In this document: positions 24,100 to 60,860 of the stretch, piece after piece
Position numbering within the stretch: the first letter of the stretch is position 1
Layout: each line of letters begins with the position of its first letter
Source: Sweltsa coloradensis
Lineage: Eukaryota > Arthropoda > Insecta > Plecoptera > Chloroperlidae
DNA: 64,000 bases
Direction: 5' to 3'
Assembly: GCA_024449915.1 (NCBI GenBank)
Contig: JAMZAV010000445.1
Location: 558,001-622,000, forward strand
Notes under the pieces: model-generated
Databases searched by the model: none
What the model was told of the DNA's origin: nothing
Seen by the model: the letters and a program-made list of their open reading frames with translations, nothing else
Made by a program: the position numbers and the translations under genes

Positions 24100-26843
24100 C
24101 TGCATAATGTGGTAAAACTGGCAGAAGGGCGTGATCATGATTTAAAGTTTTAAAAATTGAACACCACATTTTTTCGGTAAGAAATAGAGTGAAATATTTG
24201 AACCTTTATGATCGCGAAAAGTCAAATTATTATCTTTCACACAAAACTGTTTTGAAAAATTGAATTTGAGACATTTTCATTATTGATTATCGACTATGGC
24301 CCCAGGACTGTTAGAATAGTTTTTATCCCTAGCGTGCGAATGTACCCCTATAATTCTCAGTCAGAACTGGCGATGGCGGTTGTCGAGCCCGAGACCTCCC
24401 GAATCAAAGCACCCCTTATTCCAGTCAATGGGGGGTTCACTCAGTCAATTACACTCGCACCAACACACCCATGATTTACCCCCTTGAAACAAATACCGGG
24501 CTAGGTGTTGGTTGGCTCTGTGATGGGAACGCAAGTGTCGCGCGCTACCCACACACATGGTCGCAGTCTTATCAGTCCGGGTATTTTACTTTCTGACTTA
24601 CGCCTCTAGTAAGTGAGCGCAGTCTGCAGGTTTTATAATGGCCTGGTTCTCACGCAGTGTGTGTGATGAGGATGATATAATTGCACCCTACTTGAAGTGA
24701 GGGTAATCTCAAGTGCCAAGTTTGTCTAGTGGATGGGTTGGTGATGGCGAGAAATCAAGTAGGGGGGGGGGGGGGGGGGGGGGGCGCATGAGGAATTTGG
24801 ATCTCAAAGGGGGTCCAACCACTCGTTTCAGTACATTAAGGTACATAGCGATACCTTAAATACGTGCAGTAGTGGCTTTGGTTTAGCGAGATGTCGCTAT
24901 AATATTGATTACCCGAGATGGTGGTTTGCCTCGGTTTACTTGTGTACTGGGACTCAGTTTTCCTATTCAGACAACTTGGCAAATTATTATGTAATCCCCA
25001 ATGATGCTGCAGTGTAAAAAGTCCGAATTTAATCGATTCATACAAATATTGTTTACCGTCGTTGATTTCGATGCTAAAATAAAATAAATGTTGGTAATCT
25101 AGTTTTATTTTGAACAATCGTGATGGTAAAATCTGTATTTGTTTGTTAAATGTCGCATAATAATATGTTTATCTTATACGCGACTCTCTCAAGGTCTTTC
25201 CTCGGTTTCGTTTTCTCTTCTGTTGCGAATCAACTAACTACTTTCTAATACGAGGATTTTCACTATTCACTTGTGACATTTATTAATTAATCTTCAACTC
25301 AATATAAAAATGTTTGCTAAACTGTCTGGCATGATACATTGTTCGTGCATGTTGGACTTCACAGGATGCACATACGCCAGTAAGGTTTCGTTGTGATTAA
25401 TAAAATCAAACGTTCATTATCAGTTTGTTTAAGCTAAAGATGACAAGTGATTAATTATTCCTGATCGTCATCTAGTTGAGATAAATAGATGTCGTATCTG
25501 AAACCACCGAATAACTTATGTTTAGTTCTTTCCTATAACACAGAAAAATAAATTTGTTTTGACCGCTTGCCAATTGATAAAACTCGAATCGATGACCGAT
25601 TTTCTTTCTTCTTATCCACCCAAATTAAAAATCAATTAATTAAGGTATGATTATCCTAATAACTTCATAATATCACACACTAGTTAACAATGAATCATCA
25701 TTGATCAATATAAAATCTATGATCGATGTCAAATAGTTCGATTTCCCTAATCTAAACAATGTAAATTCACAAAAAATGTCAGCCTGTAAAACATCGAGTT
25801 TTATTCAAAGCAACTCGACATAAAGCAAAGATATGCGAATATATAGGTTGAAATCGTGCCAAGCTATCGCACCTGTGTTGGTTTAGCACTGGAAACTGCA
25901 GCTCCTTTATAGACAATTCGCCAGGCTTTCAATACATTATCTGCTCGGGGTGTTTATCAAACTATGTCACTAGGCCTAGCTGTTCTATACACACGAGGAT
26001 GATTCGATAATACAAGATTAGCACCATGACTAGTAAGTGGCCGATCTAAAAATCAGTTTTTTTAGCTTTGACTAGGCCTACATGTACATCCGGTAGGGTT
26101 ATCTGTAGCACGATTTAACATATTATTGCACATTGACACATCCCCCGGATACGATTTCGCAATAGATTGCGCATATTTGTGCAAACATAGGTTACTTGTT
26201 ATCATGCAATAATTTGATTCCTATGGTGGTTATAAAGTTTGGAGGAAATACATTATGGAAAACTACGCCAAGGGAGTTGTCACATCTCCACAGGGATAGA
26301 TAATAACAATAAAAAAAACGTAGGTAAAATTTCAGATATGCAACTGTAGATCGTGAATCTACGATTGCACCACTTGAATTTTGTTTAATTTTCAATACTT
26401 AGAAAGTTTTGTTTTCCCAACACATGACTACATAATAGCTGGCCTGAGCCAGATATAAATACACTTTTCTTAGCTGCAATTATATATTATTAGTAATATA
26501 CCAACTAAATCAAATATGCGTTAATTTAATAAGTTCATACACAATTAAGGAGTGATTAAGGGTTAAAGGTCGCAATTTAAATTATTAACCTTAGGGATTT
26601 GAGTCACTTGGATAGATGGAAAGGTGTGATGAGTAAGAATTGTTTAAAACATTTAAGACTTTCGCGGCCCGAATATATCAAAAAGGTGTGAAACTGGTCA
26701 TTTCGTCGCGTCGCGTGTTTACACTTACTAAAGTGAGTGAGTTCGACGCGTTTCACACCTTTTTTAAGAATTGTTTAAACTAAACAGGTTTCATTTAATT
26801 ATAGTGTTAATTGATTTAACTTTTCAAATAAATTTGATTAAAG
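24100..26843. other. no gene recognised
   Basis: Apart from the G23 tract there is an inverted pair around 26686-26765 (AAAAAGGTGTGAAAC near the left, GTTTCACACC.TTTTT-like near the right, with CGCGTCG/CGACGCG) that could be a decayed small foldback. No coding signal. Confidence 0.5.
24762..24784 (+). repeat. 23-nt poly(G) tract
   Basis: An uninterrupted G run. Other G or C runs of 9-16 nt lie at 848-863 (G16), near 21700, near 22248, near 31980 and near 42661. Exact lengths of such runs are often unreliable in assemblies. Confidence 0.9.
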
Positions 26844-27397
26844 TATTCTATTTAAATTCAAATTCAAACTCAATTTACCAATCAAATTAACACCGGAACC
26901 AGTGTTAATATATAAGACTATATTTTGCATTTCATGCTTAGAAGGATTAGGCGTTTCTCAATAATAAATACACAATATATTATATTATCAATTCTTTTAT
27001 TGTCTACAAATTTTACAAAAATAATAATACGTCTTTGTCACACACGGTTTATCACTCATCACTTACATGGTGATGGTTGTGGTGATAACACTTATCAAAC
27101 TATAAATAGCATCCTATATTATTATATTCTATTTAATTCAATCAACTCAATTTACCAATGAAATTACACCGGAACCAGTGTATAATAGACTATGTTTTCA
27201 TCTCATGCTTAGAAGGATTAGGCGTTTCTCAATAATAAATACACAATATATTATATTATCAATTCTTTTATTGTCTACAAATTTTACAAAAATAATAATA
27301 CGTCTTTGTCACACACGGTTTATCACTCATCACTTACATGGTGATGGTTGTGGTGATAACACTTATCAAACTATAAATAGCATCCTATATTATTATT
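26844..27397 (+). repeat. recent tandem duplication, unit about 277-281 bp
   Basis: The block from TATTCTATTTAA to CATCCTATATTATTAT is present at 26844-27124 and again at 27125-27397. About 200 nt from ATGCTTAGAAGGATTAGGCG onward are identical by eye; differences cluster at the left end. It generates two copies of the same spurious open frame (26925 and 27178). Confidence 0.92.
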
Positions 27398-27734
27398 GTT
27401 GGCACTTCGAACGTGACTTGCCACGATATGACAAGGAATGTCATTCTGTGGAAATAAGATTATTAACAGCAATCTTTAACAGCGAATTAAGACTATGCAA
27501 TATGATCTAGGTTTTATTTATACACGATACAGACTAAAGATCAATACTTACAATGCAATGTGGTACGAGTTACATAAATGGAATATTTATAGAGAAATAC
27601 AATAATAATATTGTATAGCACATCTCTACTGGGTAGCCAGATCTAGTATGGCGAGATAATACCTCAAGCTTGGGTAATTGAGAAGAAAATAGGATGGAGA
27701 CATCGTAATAATAATAATAATATTATTGTGTAAC

Positions 27735-27805
27735 TGCCAAAACCAGGACTCGAACATGTCACTAGAAACCGGCCCGTACTTACAACGTTTCGACCATGGC
27801 CACTA
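27735..27805 (-). repeat. tRNA-derived SINE head fragment
   Basis: The minus strand carries GGCCATGGTCGAAACGTTGT and ATGTTCGAGTCCTGG, matching A-box and B-box spacing loosely. No cloverleaf is supported. Confidence 0.4.
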
Positions 27806-28062
27806 ACTACATGGTTTGCGTAGTAATGACGATGAAGAGAACTGGAATATTATAGGGGATTTCTAATTTCGCCTTGGGAATTCGCCGCCATTTTTGCCTT
27901 CTTTGTGGCCATTTTACCGTCGCCATTTCACCCTGTACTCATTTTAACCCACTTTCTTATATCCTGAGGTGTTTATAAGATTGGAACGTGGCATGTTTAT
28001 TAATTGTTTATACTTGGGAAACCACGCCGTGTGCAGTTGATTTGACCACCTATAGAGATGAA

Positions 28063-28087
28063 TCTCTCTCTCTCTCTCTCTCTCTCT
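28063..28087 (+). repeat. (CT)n microsatellite
   Basis: A run of about 12 CT units in an otherwise unannotated stretch. Confidence 0.9.
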
Positions 28088-29417
28088 TGCGCAACTCCAA
28101 GACGCCATGTGTGTGTATGTTTACTGGCCACGTGCACGTATCATACACATTCTAGCCAGAGACAAGACGAACAAGAAGAAGAAGAAATCATGTCCATCAA
28201 ATGGAATTGATTTTTTCCTCGTACTTCCGCTCGGGTATTAGGTTTTCTTTCGAGCCGTGACGACGACCAAGATGACGTCATTATTAATTGCATTCTGGTT
28301 CATGTTGGCATGTTTTGATTGTATCGCTTTGTTTTTAGACGAGAAGGGAGGTTTGATGCAGTTGCGCGTTGAAAAACGTCTGGATTGCAGTTTGCAGTGT
28401 TGACGTTAGCAAACTGAAAGATTGATAACTATACTTTTTAACCCGCTCGGTGCCGCTTTACTGAAATAAACGCTAGAGACGTTAATTAAACATATGGCTA
28501 GAAAACACATCCACATCGTTCCCTTTGCTCTAAAGTTTTAAATCAGCATCACAACACAACTGATGGCTCAGAATGATTGTAAAGTGATTTAGATCACTGA
28601 TCACTAGATGTGCGTGTATTTCACGTACACGTTGTACATTTTCAAGTGTAATTTCATAGCGTTTTGTAGCGTATTTTTTTGCACTTTCAAAAACTTTTGT
28701 ATTAAGTTTTCCATATTTTTATTTTGGTCATCAACTGAATGAAAATGTGTATGAACAAAATAGATACTATGTCAAATAAAATAAAATAGGACTGGAAAAC
28801 CATAGTTTTAAGAACGCTATTTTCATGTACCTCTATACTGAACACACATAATTCATTAGTGATTTTGATAGATTTTCCTCGTTCAATAGTGTACAGTCTT
28901 TACATGTTGATTGGATTATTTCCGTATTTTTAAATGTGCACATGTGGATCTATAACAAAATCGATGAATCCACTACATGGTTTGTTGTTTGTGTTTGTAT
29001 TTAGTTTCAAATCAATTCATTAGCAAGATTTAGGGAGGTCTTTAAAATAACTTTGGGCTCATTTGGGAAGCTACTGCAACACAACCCAGTAACATAACTT
29101 GCGTGACTTTTTTCTGGCGGTTAGTATAACCATCTTATCTATCGCACGAGCGCGGAGAATACAAGTCTTCTCACTGATATTTGTTTGATTTGGTTTATCT
29201 TGAGTGCAAATCCAAATTGATGTGAAGGTATAGAATATGTAATAAAACCCCCCTTTACCCCCTCTCCCCATTCACACACTTCCCCACCAAGGCCACATTC
29301 GTATACATTTTCTATGTTTAATACGTTCGCAAGTATCAACTTACTATATTTAACTTACGTAATTCGTATAGTTAAAAGAAAATAAACTAACACATCGTCA
29401 AAATCTCAAGTACGTAT

Positions 29418-30742
29418 TTTATTTGAATACGATGCTTATGATTGCGTGTGAAAGTGAAACATTTTAGCATGGGAATGAGTTGACAGATGTCGCGTCTTAA
29501 ATCTATATGTATTTTAATAAGCTTGAAAAGGCAGCAGCGCGAAGTATGTTTACTCTGTGCGCAGTTTAGAACGCGAGCCGGTACGTGACCAGACGAGTTG
29601 AATGAATTAAATTATCATACGCACACACAACGGATTTTCACACATAGTTAAGCTCTAACCACGCATGTTCTCCACACCCAGATACATACGTCAGTGTTCG
29701 GTTCGAGATGTCTACCAACGTGCCGGAGTGAAATGTTTCACACCGTGTTACAAGTTACACACCACGCACATACTTGATGCGGCTCGGGCACTCAAACGAA
29801 GATGGAAACAACATGTTGGGAGCCCGGACTGTAGCGGAATTATTACGATATCGGTATCCCAGAATGGAATGATGTTATCAAGTTCTAACAGTTATGGAAG
29901 TGTTACATCAGATTACAAAAATATTTTCAATATCAGAATCATGAACAATAATTGAATGATAATGACACAGAAATGACAAAAATTATCAGCATTATATAAT
30001 TAGCAATTAAATATTGGTATCAAAAATACAACAGCAATGTAGGCATAAGTATAATATTATTATTTTCTAAAGAAATAACAACATGTAATTGTGACAACAG
30101 AATGCCAAACATTCAAACAACTATGGAATATGAGAAGCCTGAAATCGTACACTATTATCGTGGTGAAAATTGGAAATCAACGATTTTTACTTACTGAAAT
30201 ACCTAAAAATCAACATTAATCAACACTTTAACTCAAAAGTGTAGTTCTTTTCTTTGGAGGATGATCGTTCTTTACAATACCCAATGTTCACATTTCAACG
30301 TTGCTACATGGATGAATACTTGTCTGTCAAAATGTGAGGCATTTTAGTCATTCCACAGAGAACAATCCTTCGTAGCACCATACACGACTGAACGGCATAC
30401 TTCACTGAAGGCACAATAAAAAACTACACATCATATCAGCTATTATCTCTAGATATACCATCTTATTCCTACTGGGAGCCATTCTTGAAACATGTCACAC
30501 GAAATGCTGCAATCATTTTAACACGTGTTTTAGTTTGCATTGTTGCCGAATTAGGTCACACGTATCGATATGTACACAGACGTTCCAATATTTGCTACAA
30601 CAACACTGTGTTTGTGAAATGTTTCATCGTCGCACTCGTACGCAATATTAGGGGAATCCACCAGGGAAAGTAGTTCGTGTTCCGGCCGCTGCATGTCTAG
30701 AGCGCTGAGGTTTAGTTCTAAACCGGCCGCGAGGAGCGCCGC
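29418..30742 (-). other. presumed SoxE 3' untranslated region
   Basis: No coding sequence is recognised downstream of the SoxE stop. The first minus-strand poly(A)-signal hexamers I find are ATTAAA at 29518-29513 and AATAAA at 29423-29418, which would give a 3' UTR of about 1.2-1.3 kb. This rests on hexamers alone. The plus-strand open frames at 29665-29955 and 30485-30673 have no recognisable domain. Confidence 0.25.
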
Positions 30743-54488
<23,746 letters not shown>

Positions 54489-55377
54489 TTATTAGTATTT
54501 TGAACAATCTGAAAATTATTTCACTCGATCAGCAATTTTTTATTTGAAACTACAAGAATCACTGATGACATAGGGAAGACTTATTTGGGGACTTCAACTC
54601 GGGTGTATGAATTTGAAAAAGCGAAGTGTGGTCAACAAGTTTTTATATTTGTCTTGCCATTCCTCTTCAAAAAAATGAAGCCCTAGTAATGCATAGTCCT
54701 CTGCACTTGTTTGAGAAACAATTTTAAAACTGAATCAATTGAAATTCAACAAATTAATTAAAGTAGTTGTTTGTTAACAAAAACATTCGATACATTTTTT
54801 TCCTGAAAATAATCTGCGATATCGTACATCCACAAAAAAATTGACCGATGTGTAGCTCGAGTGAAAAACAACAGCGCAGACAAATCCGATAAATCAGTTA
54901 TCATTTTCCGTATGTTCATTGCGTTTTTATGTGTAGTCGTGTTAGTTATGACGTCAAACACTCCCGGCATTCATTATCTGCAGAGCTAGACCGCTCAACC
55001 TTCCGTGCACCATTGATTTCCTTTTTATTGCTAAACAACAAATAAGTACATATATTAATTCAATACTTGTGTATTTTTAATATATGGCCTATAAGAACTA
55101 TTTCCTGAACATATTGCGACTTTGCAATCTGTCTAGTAACTGCGCATATCTGTATAAAGTGGATGAAGTGTTCTTTAGTTTTAGAAATCTTAACAATCTT
55201 CATATTATTCGTTTTTGCAGCAATAACTCCTAAGATGCACAAGTGAGTAACGAGTTCTGAGTTGCAAAATACGTCAATGATCTCACTTCCAGCGATCCTG
55301 CTGAGTTTTTACCACACCAGTCATTCTTCACTTTGCTCCTTACGATTCTAATGACTGGTTATGATTTCTTGATAAGA

Positions 55378-55683
55378 ACAAGGGGGCATACATGATAGAC
55401 CTATCCACAACACATTATATTTGCGTACTGTATACATCCGCCTGTAAACGAGTCAAGGGGGACAACATGATAGACCTATCCACAACACATTATATTTGCG
55501 TACTGTATACATCCGCCTGTAAACGAGTCAAGGGGGGACATACATGATAGACCTATCCACAACACATTATATTTGCGTACTGTATACATCCGCCTGTAAA
55601 CGAGTCAAGGGGGGACATACATGATAGACCTATCCACAACACATTATATTTGCGTACTGTATACATCCGCCTGTAAACGAGTA
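55378..55683 (+). repeat. 75-77-bp minisatellite, 4 units
   Basis: GATAGACCTATCCACAACAC starts at 55394, 55469, 55546 and 55623. Each is followed by TATATTTGCGTACTGTATAC, ATCCGCCTGTAAACGAGT and a GGGG(G)ACA(TA)CAT link of variable length. Units are almost identical. Confidence 0.93.
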
Positions 55684-57068
55684 ACTCGAGAAACTTTGCT
55701 GATGAAGAGTTCGCAGTAAAGAAGAGCATGTTATAGAACACACTATTCTTAACTTGGGGTATGCTTCAAGGGTTGTTCATGGGTCCGTTGCTATTTGATT
55801 TAGTTTAATTTGGTCTTTAGAGACTTATTCCGATATTTTCATTCTCAATGGTGTTTTACTGTCTCCAATGCAAGTTAGCCACGTATTTAAATCGTTACAC
55901 GAAAAGTATGTCCATGTATAATTGTGTGCGAATTGTGTGTAATCAAATGGTTATTATTCTGAACAACCAACAGTTGACTAATAACTTGAAACTGATTCAT
56001 ATCGATTCCTTCACATCGTGTTTAGTTTTCTGATTCAGAGGCAACAGGTCACAGCCTTCAGACATTTTCTTTTCAATGTGAAGTCAACGTTGTCTAAACT
56101 TTCGATCAGGATTGCCATTCTGCGGCATCGAATCGATAACCTCCCGATTAAGAGTCTGAACTACCTCTATCGATATTCAAGACCACTCAAATGTTATCAC
56201 ATTTTGTTTTCTCCAGTGGCTCATCATATTGGGCAAAGGTCCGAAACGTGTGGGACTAAGTGACCTGGGTTCGAGTACTACAAAAATACTAAATATCCTC
56301 TTTTTAACATAATAACTCCAGTAGCACAACGACGTTAAATGGACGTAAAACAATTCCTAGACACGCCCCCAAACAAGTAAAATTACAAATCGAGAAAGTA
56401 AAATGAAAATGTTCTAATTTTCCTTGAGTCTTGTGAAAGTAGACCTTTCAGAAGTGATTACCTTCCAGTGTTCATTGAGTAACTGTTCTTATGGAGAACC
56501 CACTTGTTACGCCACTCGGCCATTAGTTTAGCGTTGAGAGCTTTGTTTTATGGGTTTTATGCCCCGCGTTCTACTTCCCGCCTAGCCCGGGTCCTAAGGA
56601 TAACGTTACCATCCAGGGCGCCGGGCGGTGGGTCATAAAGTCGGTCGAGGAGGTTTCTTTACCATTTCACACTGTGACTTTAAGGGTTACACAATATGAA
56701 CTGATCCATATTAAACTTTTAAAGGCAACTCTTTTTAAATGTATTGTCGTCAACACAAAGAAGTAGAGTTAGATTAGTGGACTACTGGACGGACTTCATT
56801 GTCATCCAAGCAAATGTATTTGATTTTTGGACAGTATACAACAATGAACTAACCAAACTCATATTTGGCTCTTTTGATCCATAAATAAAGACATACATAA
56901 AATACCAAAGTGATGCAGAATAGATTGTAAAAAAATTAACTATATTTTTTTAATATTTTCAATGCAATGTTATTATTTTTGTTTATATGTCAGCAACAAA
57001 ATCCTGCAGACGGAATCGTGTAGCTCTGTAGGCCTACTCTGGTCTGTTCAATTGGCTTGTTTTACACC

Positions 57069-57482
57069 TTTAACATAGTAGGCTAGATCCCTAGTCTCAA
57101 ACACGTCCGCACAGGCGCTAGCGTACCAAATTGAAGCGTCAATCTGACCTATTCAAGATGGCGATTTGGCGTTTCAATTTATGCTTTTCATTATGTTTTA
57201 GATGCGATTATGTATGTGTTTTTCTGGATTGTTTGACATGGTTTTAGCTTGTGCAGCATGGGAAGGGAATGCACAAACAGAAACTATAAGAAGTTATTGC
57301 ATAAGGGAATTTAGTAATCGTTTGGTGTTAATTGCTATGCTCACCTGTCAATCTGACAGCCATCTTGAAAAATATTTGGGCTACAACCTACTTTAACATA
57401 AAAACTGATCTATTCAAGATGGATTCTAATTGACACGCCAGTGGACCAATGACTGGGGATCTAGCCTACTATAGATGTTAAA
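57069..57482. mobile_element. TIR element (MITE)
   Basis: The left end TTTAACATAGTAGGCTAGAT with CCCTAGTC is inverted at the right as GACTGGGGATCTAGCCTACT with ATAGATGTTAAA. The interior has CAAGATGG/CCATCTTG pairs near both arms. No target duplication is obvious and there is no transposase. Confidence 0.75.
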
Positions 57483-58439
57483 TATCATTGTGTACACCAC
57501 CTGAAGATTCCGACGTGTCATTCACACACCTACTGGCACAATACCTTCAAGTTGGCGTACTTGGCAATGTATTTATTTCTCGGCATGTAGTTTGAAGCGT
57601 TATCAAAACGCATGTCCAATAAACTATGATAGGAGGAAAATTTTGCTTATTCGGCTTTTCATAGTTTAAAACGTTATCACAAAATATGTCCTACAGAGCC
57701 AAAATAATATCTTATCGGTCGGCATGTAGGTCTATCTCAAATCTTTCTTCCGTGTAGGTCCATGTAGCGAGGGAGCCACGCTCAGGCACGTTTCCCAATG
57801 GTATTCCCACACGCAAAGTATTGCAGGCCAGACCAGCTAAATGTTATACTCAGAGAGAATGCTGGACTGGAAAGATCAAAGAAAAGCCGAGTCGTACCGA
57901 CGGCGCCGAAATGTTACGAATTACGACGGTGCTTGCTAGACGTTATTCGAATCATTGGGAACGGTTTTCGTGTGTGCTAAACTGTGAGAATCGCAGAGGG
58001 TGCACAAATAAGTAACTGTGTCGCTAGCTGTTTTAATGGTTATTAGCTTACGTAGCTCGAATGAGTGATTCGGAGCCCGTACGTATCGAGTTTGCAGCCA
58101 CCTGCAAGCCTGTGTGGGATTCCCCTTATCCCTATGTTCAGGATTTATCATGATTTGATCGAATTATCTAACTTCAACGATGACAATATTGTATAGAAGT
58201 GCTTCGAGACCCTGAAGGTTTTTCTTTGAGAAGCTGTTGTTAATTTTTAATGTTCAAAGTTTAGATTACATTTTAGAATTTGCGTGTATTTAATTGTGAT
58301 TGAGGACTGGGGACCATCTACCAATATGACTTTGAGCAGCTACAAAACTAGAATCTTAAATCTAGTTTAGTGACACAGTGTAATATATCATCTTTGATAC
58401 TAGTTTTTCAGTGTATTTATCAAGTCTGGTGATGGAGTT

Positions 58440-58480
58440 TGTAGACATTTTGTCACGAGCTGGAATCGAACTCACATCCA
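58440..58480 (-). repeat. tRNA-like B-box fragment
   Basis: The minus strand reads GTGAGTTCGATTCCAGCTCG, as in the T arm of tRNA-derived repeats. No A box is recognised. Confidence 0.3.
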
Positions 58481-58520
58481 CGAAAGGAAATATTATACTT
58501 AAAACGCATAAAAGGGTTAA

Positions 58521-58919
58521 AGTTATGTTTCCCGTCCACCAGCGCGACACAGAAAGTATAACCTTTCTTCGAGAAAGGTGCCGAAAGTAAAAAAAACTCT
58601 CCTTACTACTTCAGTTTCCCATAACCCTTCTAATTTGTCCCCCGCTAAACGGCGTCATGTGTCAACACAACACAGTAGCACTTGTTGTGTTGTCTGCGAA
58701 CAATACACTTTGTCCAAGAACAATACGAGCCTTATGACGAAGTGTGACCGGGGCGATCCGAAAGAATTTCATACGTCTTGGGACATTTCTCACGCTAAAG
58801 ATGCCAGGGGACATATTTACGCGTCTCTCTGTCGCAAAGTACTCACGTACGAACATTCTTCGCAAGAAGATGGATGGAAAAACTTAAAAAGACTTAGAAA
58901 GGTGATAATAAAAGTGAGG
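58521..58919 (+). other. unidentified open reading frame of 133 codons
   Basis: The plus-strand frame is open from 58521 to the stop at 58920-58922 with no ATG before the first 30 codons. The product has basic clusters (PAKRRH, KNLKRLRK), a CCVVC cysteine cluster and a KCDRGDPKEFHTSWD stretch. I do not recognise a family. It could be an exon of an unidentified plus-strand gene, a relic of a mobile-element protein, or chance. There is a possible acceptor (GACACAG near 58552) and a possible donor (AAAG|GTGATA near 58902), both weak. Confidence 0.2.
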
Positions 58920-59299
58920 TGACAAAGTATCTACCAAAATATGCAATTATACCAATTATACCTTTTCGACAACTTCTAAAGCTCGCTAAATATAACATAA
59001 TATATAAATATTTCTACTAGCTAGAACACGGTTTAGAGATCAGAAGAATTAGTCACCCCTAGAAACCTCTGTCCTCACACTGGTGTCTGGGAAAGTAGTG
59101 CTCACTACTTATATTTATCATCTTCTCTTCATATCAAGTAGTTTATGATACTTTATCCTGTAGCACTTTGTCTTTGAGGCTAATGTTAATTTAGTTTGAA
59201 ACCAATACGCTCCATCTACCCCCTCCCCCGCCGCCCACCAGTAAAACAGTATTCATTGAAAACTCGAATGATTGATTGATTGATTTATTTATTTGTATT

Positions 59300-59530
59300 C
59301 TATAACGTCTCATATTAATGCACTAAGGCTATTCGAGACGATGAGTGGTGATAGATGAGGATGAAGGGTGAATAGAAGGGAGGAGGGGAAACCTGGTACC
59401 GGCACGTAGCCTACTCCTTTCGAAAAGTACCAAGGGGAGTCCCATCCGAAAGGACGGTGTAACCTTGACAGTCAAAGGTTCTTCCACTAACCCGGACTGC
59501 CGAGCAGATGTCGAGGAGAACGAAGCCGTT
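59300..59530. repeat. dispersed repeat carrying the GCACTAAGGCTATTCGAGAC end
   Basis: ATATTAATGCACTAAGGCTA with TTCGAGACGATGAGTG matches 40245 and 44612. It is followed by a different interior with CCTGGTACCGGCACGTAGCC and CCAAGGGGAGTCCCATCC. The minus-strand open frame 59329-59565 is a by-product. I cannot assign a superfamily. Confidence 0.5.
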
Positions 59531-60699
59531 ACACTTGAAAAACTCGAAAAGTAAAGCAAATACACACATTTAAGAGGAGTCTATAAAAATAATCCATTCC
59601 AAGGAGAAAAATATATAAATATTCTCTAGTAATATACTTTCAACAATATTGTCCTTGATAATCTTTCCAGTCTTCTAGTCGGGAGTTCTTCTCTGTCTAC
59701 CTGTTGTCTTCCTACACACAACCTCCTCGTCATTTCTACCGTCCCTTCAACAACACAAATGATGGATAACCGTAAAGCTACCCAGCCACCATCCTCTCAT
59801 CCTACGATATCCAATCTATACTAAATCAATACATTTTAATCTTGCGCAAAGGAATTGGCCGTATTAGACCATGACGCTTGCAATTGCAAAAAGCACGTAA
59901 TTGTTCTTAATTGACCCATGAAATGAGTCGGACATAGCAGTACGTCTAATTGGATGACTCTGCAGTTGTGCAGACGATCTTATCGATGACTGGTCGGTAT
60001 CTACGCGTGCGCCGGGCCGCGGCGTTGACTGTAGAGTTTCTCCAACATCACACTGGGCGAGGAATTCCAGTCATGTGACCGGGGATCATTCTAATGAGGT
60101 TTTATAAATAAGTCGAACGGTGGGGGGTAATTTCTAATTGATTTTCAAAAGTTGTGTGTGTGTATTGCGGTCATTATGACTTGTTAGACGTACGTCAGAA
60201 GTTGATTTACTAAAATAAGGCCTTGTTATAAATGGAGAATATGTGCCATTTTAAATATGACAATTCAGCTGCTTTTAATAGGGATATTCCCCCCCTCCCT
60301 CCCTCCATGAAAATTAATGAGTGATAATAAAATCGGATTTTCGTAAATTAAATACACCCTTTTGAATTTATGCATGGTATAAATAATAAGCAATGATACA
60401 TAAAGTTACTGATATAAAATTAATTATGGAATACAAACATACAAATATTTTTTATGCGTGGTGATTCTACGATATGGCCATTGGTTGCGATTTGCAAGGT
60501 TTGAAAAGGAAGAATGTAGCGCCTACATTTGACTATTTTCGATGAATTCAATGAAGATTTTGATTTAGAATTATTCATTTAAGTACAAAAGAGGACGAAG
60601 TTTGTAACACACCTAAAAAAAGGATTATATCCATTGAAAATTTGATTGCCTAGATGATAAGATTGAATATTTTAAAAATTATTTATGAACGATGATTCA

Positions 60700-60860
60700 C
60701 GATCATTTTGATGACGTATGAGACCAGGAAGTGGGGCTAGCTTCACCGAAAACTGGGATTTCTATATACCCGGCACCTCCACCTAGGACGTTGATACGTT
60801 GATAATAATGGTGAGCTTCGCTCCCTATTTTGAACACTCCCTTGCCCGAGCTTATATTTT
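60700..60860 (+). repeat. dispersed GGCACCTCC-core repeat
   Basis: GTGGGGCTAGCTTCACCG, ACCCGGCACCTCCACC (60768-60783), GACGTTGATACGTTG and GAGCTTCGCTCCCTATTTTG appear in order. Confidence 0.6.

Noticed and set aside
26925..27510. Two nearly identical small protein genes
   Set aside because: They are the same chance frame copied by the tandem duplication. The sequence is AT-rich and has no domain.
29665..29955. 96-residue plus-strand gene downstream of SoxE
   Set aside because: There is no domain and no splice or promoter support, and it lies in the presumed SoxE 3' UTR on the opposite strand.
59811..59825. Possible YDW motif of the SoxE dimerisation exon
   Set aside because: The reverse complement does not encode Tyr-Asp-Trp in any frame, and neighbouring codons do not match the domain.
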